Shown here in pieces: positions 39,907-49,642 of a DNA stretch of 64,000 nucleotides. The notes beneath the pieces were generated by a model that worked only from the letters and a program-made list of their open reading frames with translations, was not told where the DNA came from and searched no databases. Made by a program: the position numbers and the translations under genes. This stretch comes from Raphanus sativus (Eukaryota > Streptophyta > Magnoliopsida > Brassicales > Brassicaceae): NCBI RefSeq assembly GCF_000801105.2, contig NC_079519.1, positions 5,888,668 to 5,952,667 of the forward strand, read 5' to 3'. The first letter of the stretch is position 1, and each line of letters starts with the position of its first letter.

Positions 39907-40367
39907 TCAGGGCTTGACTTTGACCGGTGGGTGGCGATTTCCTGTTGGGTTAGGTCCTGATGGGTGCTTATGCCCCGTCTTTTCTTCAACCTGTTTCCAT
40001 AAGATAGATGTCACACCTTTATGCTCTCCCTTCTCTAATGGTTACATCAAAAGCAAAATTTGATCTCCTTACCCAAATTGGCATCACTCCTTCGTAATTC
40101 TTTTTTGTGCTGATCATTTCTGATTCACTCTTAAAATGGACTGAAACAGGCAGACAGCAGAGGTTAGCATGTTAGAGTCCCAAAGTATTATGATCTAATG
40201 TTAACGTGTTAATTAAAATTTCTTGTCTCTTTACCGTAATTCATGCATAACCAAACACAGAGAACGAGTTATGAAATACCTTCTTGGCATTCCTGAGTCA
40301 CAATTATGCCGAGAAAAAGGCAGGTAAGAAGGAGAAACTTGATGATTAATACAGCGTGTCTTCTCAT
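39907..40367 (-). CDS. CLE46: CLE46 signalling peptide precursor
   Basis: Small secreted prepropeptide; CLE dodecapeptides are cut out, act in the apoplast and are sensed by leucine-rich-repeat receptor kinases. Three exons on the minus strand: 40367-40280, 40140-40073 and 39990-39907, all with GT-AG introns, giving 79 residues. Residues 1-24 form a signal peptide (basic MRRH, then a hydrophobic IIKFLLLTCLFLGIIV core). The CLE motif HKHPSGPNPTGN is at 59-70, with Hyp/Pro positions and the central GPNP intact, followed by the tail RHPPVKVKP. The motif is the one I recall for Arabidopsis CLE46 (At5g59305), and the position next to UBC7 agrees. No single exon exceeds 30 codons, so it is easily missed. 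If intron 2 were retained, the protein would end after residue 69 without the CLE motif. Confidence 0.9.
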
Positions 40368-40414
40368 ATTTTTAGGTAGAGAAAGCTTATTTTCTTCATG
40401 TAGGATCATCATCA

Positions 40415-40420
40415 TATATA
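40415..40420 (-). promoter_or_regulatory. Possible TATA box of CLE46
   Basis: TATATA on the minus strand about 48-53 bp before the CLE46 ATG. The hAT element's target duplication begins only 4 bp further upstream, so whatever lay upstream has been displaced by 3.7 kb. Confidence 0.4.
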
Positions 40421-40423
40421 CAC

Positions 40424-43400
40424 TGTGTAACTAGCCCTGGGCATTATAACCGGACCCGACGACCCGACCCGATACCGGCCCGAAAAAACCGGTTCGGTTC
40501 CATACCCGACCCGTCGAAATTACCCTATTGGGTATTGATATAGAAGACCCGTGGGTACCGGTTCGGGTCCGGTTCTTACCCGATACCCGGTCGGGTTTTT
40601 TAAGAACCGAAAGTATGTCACCCTAATTTGATTCTTGAATATTGTACTTCCCATTTACTCTCACAAATCGTTTCCACTTCCCTACTTTTGCGATTCCACT
40701 TCCCAAAATTATAGCGATTCTCAATTAAATCTCGTCTATCTCTTAATTCAACCACAAACTGGAAACACGGGATCAATTTCGAAGCTCAACATCGTCTCCT
40801 CCATCAGAGGCGTCTCGGTCTCGTACTCGATCGCGATCACAGGTTGACTTCTTTGCTTGATAGTTTCTGTTTCGGTTTGATTTAGTTTGATAGTTTATGA
40901 CTTTGTCATTTTGATTTGAAGCATGTTTCTCTAATCTCTTCTATATTTTTTTTAAAGTTCAAGACTTCAAGTGTTCAACTTTTAGTTTGGTTTGTTTGAA
41001 ACTTTCACCATAACTCTTAGCGCTAATAACTCTGTAATTATGTTTTGTTGTTTGTGAATCATATAGATGGCGTCTTGTGAAGAACCAGAGGAGAGAGTTG
41101 ATCCAATGTCTGATGATGATTGTAATGGTTCCGGAGATGAAGTTCAGACTCCAAGTTCTCGAAAAAACAAGCGTAAAGAAACAGATGAAGCCGAAGCCGG
41201 TAGTTCAAAGAAGGGTAGATCATGGGTTTGGGAGCATTTCACCAAAATGAAAGAAGACAAGGACAGAGCTAACTGCAACCACTGTGGGAAAGAGATGGCA
41301 AGTGCGAGCAAGTCTGGAACAACTAGCTTGTCAAAGCATCTGAATCTCGCCTGCAAGAGTTACCAGGTCTGGCAAGCAGCGAATAAGTTTGGTACACAAG
41401 GTGTGTTATCTCCAAGTGGTGAAGATGGTAATCTAAGGGTGGGTAAGGTCTCTAAATCAGTCTTCAGAGAAGCTACAAACGAGATGATGGTCTTGGGAGA
41501 GTTAGCTTTGTCTTGGGTAGACAGCTTAGCATGGAGACATTTCTGTGATAAAACGAAACTCTACACCCCTCATTCTAGGAGATCTGCCAGGCGAGATATA
41601 GTAGAGATGTATGTGAAAAAGAAAGAGGCGATGAAGAAGATACTTGGAGAGAACAAGCAACGGCTCTCATTAACTACAGATATTTGGACGGCTCCTTGTA
41701 CAAGAGCAAGCTACATGGTAATCACAGCTCACTTCATAGATGCTGGGTGGAAGTTAAGGAAGCTCATTATTGGATTCAAGAACGTTGTTGATCACAAAGG
41801 ATCCACAATCTCAAAGGTTCTTTTTGATTGTTTGGAAGATTGGGGTATCAAAAGAGTGTTTTGCATCACTGTTGATAATGCTACAGCTAATAGCTCAGCT
41901 ATGACAAGATTTAAGGAAGCTTTCAAGGAGGTTGGAGATGATGCCATGGTTTTAGAAGGTCGGTTTCTACATATCCGCTGTGCTACTCACATTCTCAATC
42001 TTATTGTCAAGGATGGTTTGCGGGAAGCTGACCACAGTATAAATGCAATTCGAAATGGCATTATGTTCGTGAGGTCTTCAACGCAGAGACATATATCTTT
42101 TGAACAGCGTGTTGAGTCAGGAAGAATTCAGAGAGGAAGTTTGCCTCTGGATGTCTGCACAAGATGGAACGCTACATATCTGATGCTAGAACAGGCAATG
42201 AAGTTCAGAGTGGCTTTTAATAAGATGGAAGTTAAAGACAAGCCATATAATGACTATTTCAATGAGTTTGTGCAAGGAGTGAAACGAATTGGACCACCAG
42301 TTAAAGAGGATTGGGAAGCTGTTGACAGGTTAGTCCAATTCTTAATCATTTTCTACCAAGCTACATTGGTTCTGTCAGCTTCTACTTCAGTCTGTGCGCA
42401 CAAGTTTTATCATGCAATATACACAGTCACGAGAAATATTAGTGGATTAAGCACTGCTCCTGGTCCTGATGCAATATTAAGATCTAAAGCTGCATCTATG
42501 TTAGGAAAATTAGGCAAGTATTAGGATCCATTCGGGGAAGAAGTAGAGATGAATAAACTCATCATTGTAGCTGGTGTTCTTGACCCAACCAAGAAGATGA
42601 AGTTTATAAATAAATATTTTGAAAATTTGTATGGAAAGGAGAGTGTTAAGGCGACTCAGTTAAGTAAGCAAACTGAAGACATTTTGAGGAGTTTGTTCAA
42701 TGAGTACAACAACAGTTACAATGCTAACAAGAATGGTGGGTCAGGGTCTAATTCTGCGTCTGTTCATAGTCAGTCTCAAGCTTACTCTTCTCAGTCTCAA
42801 GATCAGTCTGTTGAAGAAGTATCTCAGAGAACAGTACTCGGGAATGGTGTTGCATATGAAAGCATGAATGACATCTATGATGAGCTTGGCCAAGAAGCTG
42901 GTTTTCAGGAAACAACAAACGAGTTGGATCTCTATTTGAAAGAGAATGTGGAGAATCATCATGTGATGAATGGTACAGAGTATGATGTACTCTCTTGGTG
43001 GAAGGTAAATACTGGTAAGTATCCGGTTCTATCACTACTAGCTAGGGATGCATTTGCAATGCAAGTGAGTTCTGTTGCATCTGAGTCTGCTTTTAGCACA
43101 AGTGGTCGAGTTTTGGATCCAAGTAGAAGCTGCTTGACATATTACATAATAGAAGTGTTAATGTGCACTGAGCAATGGCTCAAATGTGAAATTAAAGCAT
43201 CTGGCAGAGGTATCATAAGACAAGAACAATTACTCAAGGAGGTGGAGGCAGAAGATGAACTGATGAGAGGTAATTTCAAATCTCTATTACTTTTTTCAAA
43301 GTTTTATTTAAGCTTGCTACTTGTGATTACTAACCTTTAGTTGTTTCATTTTTATTAGAATTTGAACCTGGTTTTAACTTCAGAAGTCTTTGAGTTTGAG

Positions 43401-44138
43401 ATTTACGAATGAGTGAAGAAATAGCTATGGTAAGTTTGATTTTTGGAACTCTTTAATCTGAAAGTAGGTTCTTACTTCTTGAGTTCTCAATGTTCTCAAC
43501 ATTCTCACTGCTTACTGTGTCTGTGTTTCAGATGATTAGAGACTAGAGAGTTGGAGTTGGAGTCTTGAGTTCGAGTTGGAGAAGTTGTCAGTTTCAGTCT
43601 CAGTTTCGTTTGTGATTTTGTGTTTTCAGTTGTGATGACATTGTTCGGTACTTCGGTTTTTGTTTGACTTTTGCTTTTTTCATGTTGGTTGTTTGTTGGA
43701 TTGTGGAACATAGAAGCTTTAATTTGATGTGTTTGAACGTTTATTTATATTTTAGGTTCTTGAGTTTTGTTCTGTGGTTAAATTTGTAGGTTTTAAAGTA
43801 GGTTATGTCAACATTGTCAAGGTTTAGTGCTGTAAGTTTCGGGTAACCCGTAGGACCCGACCCGATATTTTTAAATTTTACCCGAAAATGATGATTTTTA
43901 CCCGAAACCGACCCGAAACCGAAAGGAACCGATAGGAACCGAAAATAACGGGTTTTTTACGGTTCTTTGAAACATTGACCCGACTCGACCCGACCCTGAC
44001 AAGACCCGAACCGACCCCGAACCGATAAATTCAAATTACCCGATTGGGTCCTAAATTCGAAGACCCGAAGGACCCGGACCCGAGTAGACCCGACTCGAAC
44101 CCGACCCGAGGATCCGAATGCCCAGGGCTATGTGTAAC
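40424..44138 (+). mobile_element. hAT transposon, 3699 bp, complete ends and 8-bp duplication
   Basis: The element is 40432-44130, flanked by identical TGTGTAAC at 40424-40431 and 44131-44138. The terminal inverted repeat is TAGCCCTGGGCATT at the left and its near-perfect complement at the right. Subterminal regions of about 180 and 290 bp are packed with ACCCG/CGGGT motifs, typical transposase-binding regions in hAT elements. The interior carries a transposase gene with a probable leader intron (about 40842-41066). The perfect duplication and ends indicate recent insertion. The premature stop makes the element non-autonomous unless the stop is bypassed. Confidence 0.93.
41067..43394 (+). pseudogene. 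hAT transposase with one in-frame stop
   Basis: Ac/RICESLEEPER-like transposase. In order: acidic N-terminus; BED zinc finger at about residues 52-97 (CNHC ... HLNLAC); RNase H-fold core with LTTDIWT and CITVDNATAN supplying the two Asp; the CATHILNLIV block; and the C-terminal dimerisation domain with SWWKVN and SSVASESAFSTSGR, whose Glu is the probable third catalytic residue. The reading frame is continuous except for a TAG at 42522-42524 (codon 486), directly before DPFGEE; relatives usually have an aromatic residue there. A short last exon probably follows an intron (donor at about 43269, acceptor before 43359) and ends at 43394. Everything else looks intact, so inactivation is recent. 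Confidence 0.88.
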
Positions 44139-45301
44139 AGAGGGCGATGAAACAAATTTGTCACATCTAGTTGGTACTCTCCTTGGAGAATCGTAATGAT
44201 TACTTCATTTGAAAAAACCAGGTAAGATTCCCTGGTTAAATGTCATTCGTTGGAATCCTATGCAACCACACTTCTCACTTGCAAATAAGAAAAATATTAT
44301 CGCTTATTTCACATATCTTAATTGGTTTATACTATTCAGACCAGCTTGTAGGCTTCATTCTTTTGCCTTGCGTAGCAACTCCATATATATATATTTTTTA
44401 TATCAATTCCATATTTTGTCAAGTATTTTTTATCTTTTTTCTTTTGCCGTGGCACCAAGAATAATAGTTCTACATTTTTGTTTATCCCACTATGTAAAAT
44501 CTCAACTTTCATTTCATGAAATATATTTCCATTCTTGCAAAAAAAAATGTTTCAAAGATTACCGATGTTACGTTCAGCTATCATCAAGTAGATTTTTGTA
44601 TTTTGTCGGTCAGTCCGTCTTGGGTAGATCTTAATCAGCATTTTCCACTGAAAGAGTCTCATTTTAATATGGACCAACAAAAAGACAACAAAATCTAGCA
44701 ACTCTTCCTGGTTTAATCTTGTGTCGTGGATAGCGATTTGGTGTAACTACAAGCTCCTAGAACTAACTCTACAATATGTAAGACTATTACCACTTGTGTG
44801 TTTAACTTTCGTGTGGTTGATTTGCATTTGTCGATGCGAATCAATTGATTAATAAATTTATTTTTAATATTGTGCGTTTGTAATTTATTGATCACGACAA
44901 TTTTGAAGATGATTAACGTATCTTTAGTCACGGACCCTGCATACATAAAGTCCAGATCATTCATGATGACAACTTGATTTGATATATCGAAAATTATCAA
45001 AAGGAATTAAACTTATAAAAATAATCTATTGATGGCTTTTGCTAAGAAAAAACTACAAAAACCTTAAATCAATGCAAATTTAGATATATGAAAAAGAACC
45101 TGATCCGTATTAAGGGTAAATATTCGATTTTCGAAATATACCAACCCAATAAGAACCTAATAATCTATTTTGGTATTAGTTTAATTCGATTTGATATAAA
45201 TTTTTCATTCTGATTCGGTTGAATTTAGTATAAAAAAAAAGATAAGTATCAAAAATCTATTAAATCTTGAATTTATTTAGTCCAGTCAAATCGTTCTTCC
45301 G
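44139..45301. other. Displaced CLE46 upstream DNA
   Basis: Continues the pre-insertion flank of the hAT element, so it formerly adjoined the CLE46 promoter. No coding region recognised. Confidence 0.45.
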
Positions 45302-46127
45302 ATTTAGACTAGGTGTGGGTATTCAGGGTCTCAATCGAGTTTCGATTTTATCCAATCGAGTTTCGGTTTTTCGGGTTTATCAAAATCAGCCCATTTGGAT
45401 TATTTAAAAGTTCGGTTCGGTACCGGTTCGGATTCTATCGGGTTCGGGTCGGGGTTAGTAAATCTTCAAAGAATCAGTACAACTCAATGTACTTTCGGGT
45501 TCGAGTCCCAATCGGTTCTTCGGTTTAAAAATATCTGATTTATACCTACTTTATAACCAAAACATAAGTAAAATTGATTTGTTTTGGTTTCGAATACCTA
45601 ATTTGTACTTTTTTGTAATCAAAATATAAATAAAATCGATTTATAAATAAGAAATGAACTTCAACCATGATCATTCAAAATCAAACGAAAGGAAAATCAT
45701 AAAACAAAAATTACGACCTTATGAAATGAGAAACATTTTTTACTGAAAACGAAATCTAAATCTAAATCTAAATATTTCAAAATTCAACATCTTACCTTTA
45801 ATCATCAATCTTCATGTATTAGAACCACTAACCTTTATATAATAGATAAATATTTCAGATGTTCAATATATCTTAATGTATTTTGAATACATATTATAAA
45901 TTGAGATTATGTTGGGTATAAAATCTTTCCGGAGTTTTGAATGTTTCGGGTTCTATCGGATATCTATTTAGATTTGGGTTCGGTTCGGATAATACTCATA
46001 ATTCGAAATACCAAAAAACAAAATCTATTCGGATTTATGTCGGGTTCGAATCGGTTCGGATTCATTTTTACCGGATCGGATTCGGTTCGGATTTTCGGGT
46101 TCGGTTTATTTGCCCAGTAAATTAGAC
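45302..46127. mobile_element. hAT-type MITE, 810 bp
   Basis: The element is 45310-46119, starting TAGGTGTGGG and ending TTTGCCCAGTA, with imperfect inverted ends. It is flanked by ATTTAGAC (45302-45309) and AATTAGAC (46120-46127), 7 of 8 matching. Both sides are rich in GGTTCGG/TTCGGGT motifs around an AT-rich core. It resembles the ends of the hAT element at 40432 and probably used a related transposase. Its right end is about 260 bp before the UBC7 start codon. Confidence 0.7.
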
Positions 46128-46390
46128 TAAAAACGAAGCAGGAACCAAAAATCTATCAAACCAAATCAAAACCGGTCTAAATAGAATTTAGAAAAGTAAA
46201 CCGAAGGTAATAGAAAGTACCGAAAGCCTATTGGCTAGAAAGGTAAAGTACACAATAGACTGTCCGTAGCTGATCCCATCTCCTTCAATCTGTTCTCATG
46301 ATGATCTTCATAACCTTTCTTCTATCTCAAATCTCTCTCTCTCTCAAATCTCTAGAGTTTCAAGCTCGATCTTCTCTATCATCATCGTCC

Positions 46391-47345
46391 ATGGCCTCGA
46401 ATTCGCAAGCTATCCTTCTCCTTCAGAAACAACTGAAAGGCATGCACGCACGCACGCACAAATCCATGGTTCTCTCTTCTGATTGCTTAGTTTCTTAATT
46501 TTGATTTCTCTTTTTGATTTCAGATCTGTGTAAGCATCCTGTTGATGGATTCTCCGCTGGGCTCGTCGACGAGAAGAATATATTCGAGTGGAACGTTACC
46601 ATCATCGGACCTCCAGATACTCTCTAGTACGCTTTTGAGATTTGAAAACATTTGTAGATCAAACAGTAATCGAATTGATTTTTGAATTAGATTTTTAAGA
46701 GAATGGAATCATTATTATTTGGTCTGTGTTTATTGGTGCAGTGAAGGAGGATTCTTTAACGCTATAATGAGCTTCCCTCAGAATTATCCTAATAGTCCAC
46801 CAACCGTGAGGTTTACTTCAGATATGTGGCATCCTAATGGTTAGTTTTGTTTCTTCTCTTGAGGACAGTATGAATCGGAAGAGACTCTGTTTGATGCTTT
46901 TCATTTACGCAGTTTATTCTGATGGTCGTGTTTGCATTTCGATCCTGCACCCTCCTGGTGATGATCCAAGTGGTTATGAGCTTGCTAGCGAGCGCTGGAC
47001 CCCTGTTCACACTGTATGTTTATCAATAACTTGAGATCGTTGCTTCAGATTGTAGTAGATGATTTTAAGAGTGGTGTTTTTAAATTTGTGGTGTTTCAGG
47101 TTGAGAGTATTATGTTGAGTATTATATCTATGCTTTCTGGTCCAAACGACGAGTCTCCTGCAAACGTTGAAGCTGCTGTGAGTATTTCGATTTGATTTAC
47201 CTCTTTACTTAGCTTGGAAAAATTAAGAGCAGGTTTTAGCTCATGTTTTGTTGTTGGTCTTGCGTAGAAAGAATGGCGTGAGAAGAGAGACGAGTTCAAG
47301 AAGAAAGTGAGCCGGTGTGTGAGAAAGTCTCAAGAAATGTTATGA
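46391..47345 (+). CDS. UBC7: Ubiquitin-conjugating enzyme E2, UBC7 type
   Basis: E2 of the UBC7/UBE2G class, which accepts ubiquitin from E1 and serves ER-associated degradation with membrane RING E3 ligases. Six exons: 46391-46439, 46524-46626, 46742-46839, 46913-47013, 47100-47177 and 47268-47345, giving 168 residues (Arabidopsis UBC7 has 166). Seen: HPN motif (81-83), catalytic Cys91 in DGRVCISIL, the class-specific acidic insertion after it ([16 protein letters not shown]), the WTPVHTVESI block, and a basic C-terminal helix. Introns 2-6 sides are GT-AG; the first intron starts GC (AAAG|GCATGC) and is required to join QLK to DLCKHP. Paralogues UBC13/14 are close, but position next to CLE46 and APUM16 supports UBC7. 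Confidence 0.95.
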
Positions 47346-48297
47346 ACAAACTACGAACTTTTCCACAATTATGATATCTCTCTGGAGTTTCATCAAAGTT
47401 CTTCATGTTCCCCTTATCTGAAACCCTTCAAAAAAACTGCCCAAACACAACCTGGTTTTACATTTTTATTTTTCTTGCGCAGAGCTTTCTGAAATGTGTT
47501 GTTGAATTCTTGAGTAACTGGTTATCATAATGATAAAAACTTGTATTCGTTAAGAATAATGCTTCTTTGCTCTTAACCTTTAAACGTCACAGACTCATTT
47601 GCGCTCTCATTTTGCACGGCTGCCGTTCACATTTTTGTTCTTCCCAACGTTGAACTACATCGGTGTTATGTGCTTCAGACAGTAGCGTTTTATTTTTGTA
47701 GAATCTTATGCCTTCGCTCCAAGTGATCTTGAGATGCATCTTTATAAGGAATCTTAAGTGGGGACAACAGCCTTACTATAGATACATCCTCCATCCAAGC
47801 TTTGCCAGTTCTCCATAACTAGCATATTGGAGAGTGTGACCTTTCCATTGGGATAATTACTTAATACTGATTTTAAACAATATATAGCTGAATTTCAGTT
47901 AAGTACGTCACCTAACCAGCCCGAACAGTCTACACCCGGCAACAATGCTTATTTCTTTTTGCATAATGAGTTCTTGAAGTTCAAGGAACTAAAAAGAATA
48001 CCGATTTATGAAACTGTGTTGGGTTTGTTATACCAAAATATATCAATAGGTTCAAGGAACTAAAAATAATACCGGTTTAAATAGTTTGGCATCTTCTGGA
48101 CCATCTCATATGACTGAGTAGTATACAATATCACACTTTAATTAACTGAATAAATTACTAGATAACAAAAAAAACAATTGCAGATAAGGAAACTCTGTAA
48201 ACGAAAAAAAAGGATAACCATGATAAATTTCCTTTTCTCAAATGTACTAGCCTTAGTATTACTTGCTTTGTAAGCTGTAACTAGGAAAACAAGACCC
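47346..48297. other. UBC7-APUM16 intergenic region
   Basis: The UBC7 3' UTR is followed by the Pumilio promoter. In the Arabidopsis order I recall, UXS3 lies here; no trace of it was recognised, which fits gene loss after polyploidy. A GGTTCAAGGAACTAAAAA-type unit is repeated at about 47979 and 48051. Confidence 0.5.
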
Positions 48298-48305
48298 TAT
48301 AAATA
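48298..48305 (+). promoter_or_regulatory. TATA box of the Pumilio gene
   Basis: TATAAATA 77-84 bp before the ATG at 48382, in good context for a plant core promoter. Confidence 0.6.
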
Positions 48306-48381
48306 CACATCGTTACACCCACAGATCTCAACACCTTCTCAAGATATCACACAAAGAGTAAAATCTCATTCGGAAGAATCA

Positions 48382-49446
48382 ATGGCAAACAACAACAATC
48401 CGTTTTCAATGTCAACAATGCTCAATTCTTTACAAGACACCGAGAAGAAGAATCCGGCGGTTCCTCCTCCTCCTCCGCCGTATGGCGTCGTCACCCTCGC
48501 CACTCCTCCGGGATACGCTCCACCTCCACCGACCTATCATCCATGCCCTTGCGGATTCTGCGACGAGACGCCTTCGCAGTGGATGTTCCGTTTGATGACC
48601 AGGAGCGAAGAAGAAGACGCTGCGTATCCGTTCAAGGAGTTCATCTCGAAGCTGAGCAAAACAGATCTTCAAGGGATCGCGTCTTTGCTGACGTCAGACC
48701 CCGACTACTTCTTGGCCATCGCAAGAAACAAGAACGGCTCCAACCGCCTTCAGAGACTCATCGGAAAATCGGACGACGTGGACGAGCTAATCTGCGCCGC
48801 TATCTTGTACCGTTTCCTCCACGTCATGACGGACAAGCACCCGTCCTACGTGGCGACGCGGGGGTTGCGAGTGTTCGCCGGGAAGAAGAAAGAGTTCTTG
48901 TGCGAGGAACTCATCCGCAACGCGCTTCTCATCGCGCGTGACCGACACGGCTGCGTCGCGCTCAACGAGATGCTAACCGACTTGGACCATCCTTACTACA
49001 GGAACCAGCTGCTGGACGTGGTCGCGCACGACGCTCTCTCGCTAAGCCACGATGCCTCGGGCAACTTTGTGATACAGCACGCGCTTAAACTAAACGATCC
49101 GCGAACCACGCGCAACGTCGCGCTCAGTCTACGTGGCCACTGTATCGATCTGTCGTTTAAGAAGTATGGGAGCTACATAGTGGAGCGGCTTTTGGACGCG
49201 AACGAGTCGGTGGCTGTGGTGGTGATGGAGCTTGTGGAGAGCGATGGAGACAGGCTGATGAGGCTGGCGAGGAGTGAGTTTGGGAATTACGTGATTGCCA
49301 AGGCATTGAGAGTCACGCAGAAGAGGATGGCTAGGGTTGAACTGTTTCGTGATTTGGTGCAGAAGCTCATGCCTTTTCTCACTTTCTTGCGCAAATCTCG
49401 TGGAAGCAACATTGCAGACTTCTTGGAGTCGGTTCGTGAAAACTGA
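48382..49446 (+). CDS. Pumilio/PUF RNA-binding protein, APUM16-like
   Basis: A 354-residue intronless protein. PUF proteins bind RNA through a curved array of helical repeats and usually repress or destabilise mRNAs in the cytoplasm. The N-terminal 60 residues are low-complexity with poly-Pro runs. From about residue 80 come PUF repeats; recognisable RNA-contact helices are GSNRLQ, GCVALN, GNFVIQ, GSYIVE, GNYVIA and GSNIAD, with a weaker one near TRGLRVFA. This is fewer clear repeats than the canonical eight, and several helices depart from the classical NxxxQ code, as in the divergent Arabidopsis group that includes APUM16 (At5g59280). The coding region is noticeably GC-rich compared with its surroundings. 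Gene order supports the APUM16 assignment. Confidence 0.85.
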   Translation: MANNNNPFSMSTMLNSLQDTEKKNPAVPPPPPPYGVVTLATPPGYAPPPPTYHPCPCGFCDETPSQWMFRLMTRSEEEDAAYPFKEFISKLSKTDLQGIASLLTSDPDYFLAIARNKNGSNRLQRLIGKSDDVDELICAAILYRFLHVMTDKHPSYVATRGLRVFAGKKKEFLCEELIRNALLIARDRHGCVALNEMLTDLDHPYYRNQLLDVVAHDALSLSHDASGNFVIQHALKLNDPRTTRNVALSLRGHCIDLSFKKYGSYIVERLLDANESVAVVVMELVESDGDRLMRLARSEFGNYVIAKALRVTQKRMARVELFRDLVQKLMPFLTFLRKSRGSNIADFLESVREN

Positions 49447-49642
49447 AGTAGCTTAGCTTTTGTCTTAAAGTAGTTAACGAAATCTCGTAGAAGTTTTTTT
49501 GTGTGTTTTGAAGTTTTCAGCTACTGTTTTGTGTAATGAATAGTCTGATTTGTTTTCAGTAAAATCGTTCAAAAACTATAGTTTAAGCTCCTCATACGGC
49601 TAAGTTCAGATTACATAAGGTTTATTATTTTTGGGTTTAACT

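Noticed and set aside
42522..42548. Two separate transposase genes split at this point
   Set aside because: Both halves are in the same frame, separated by one TAG, and together make one canonical hAT transposase.
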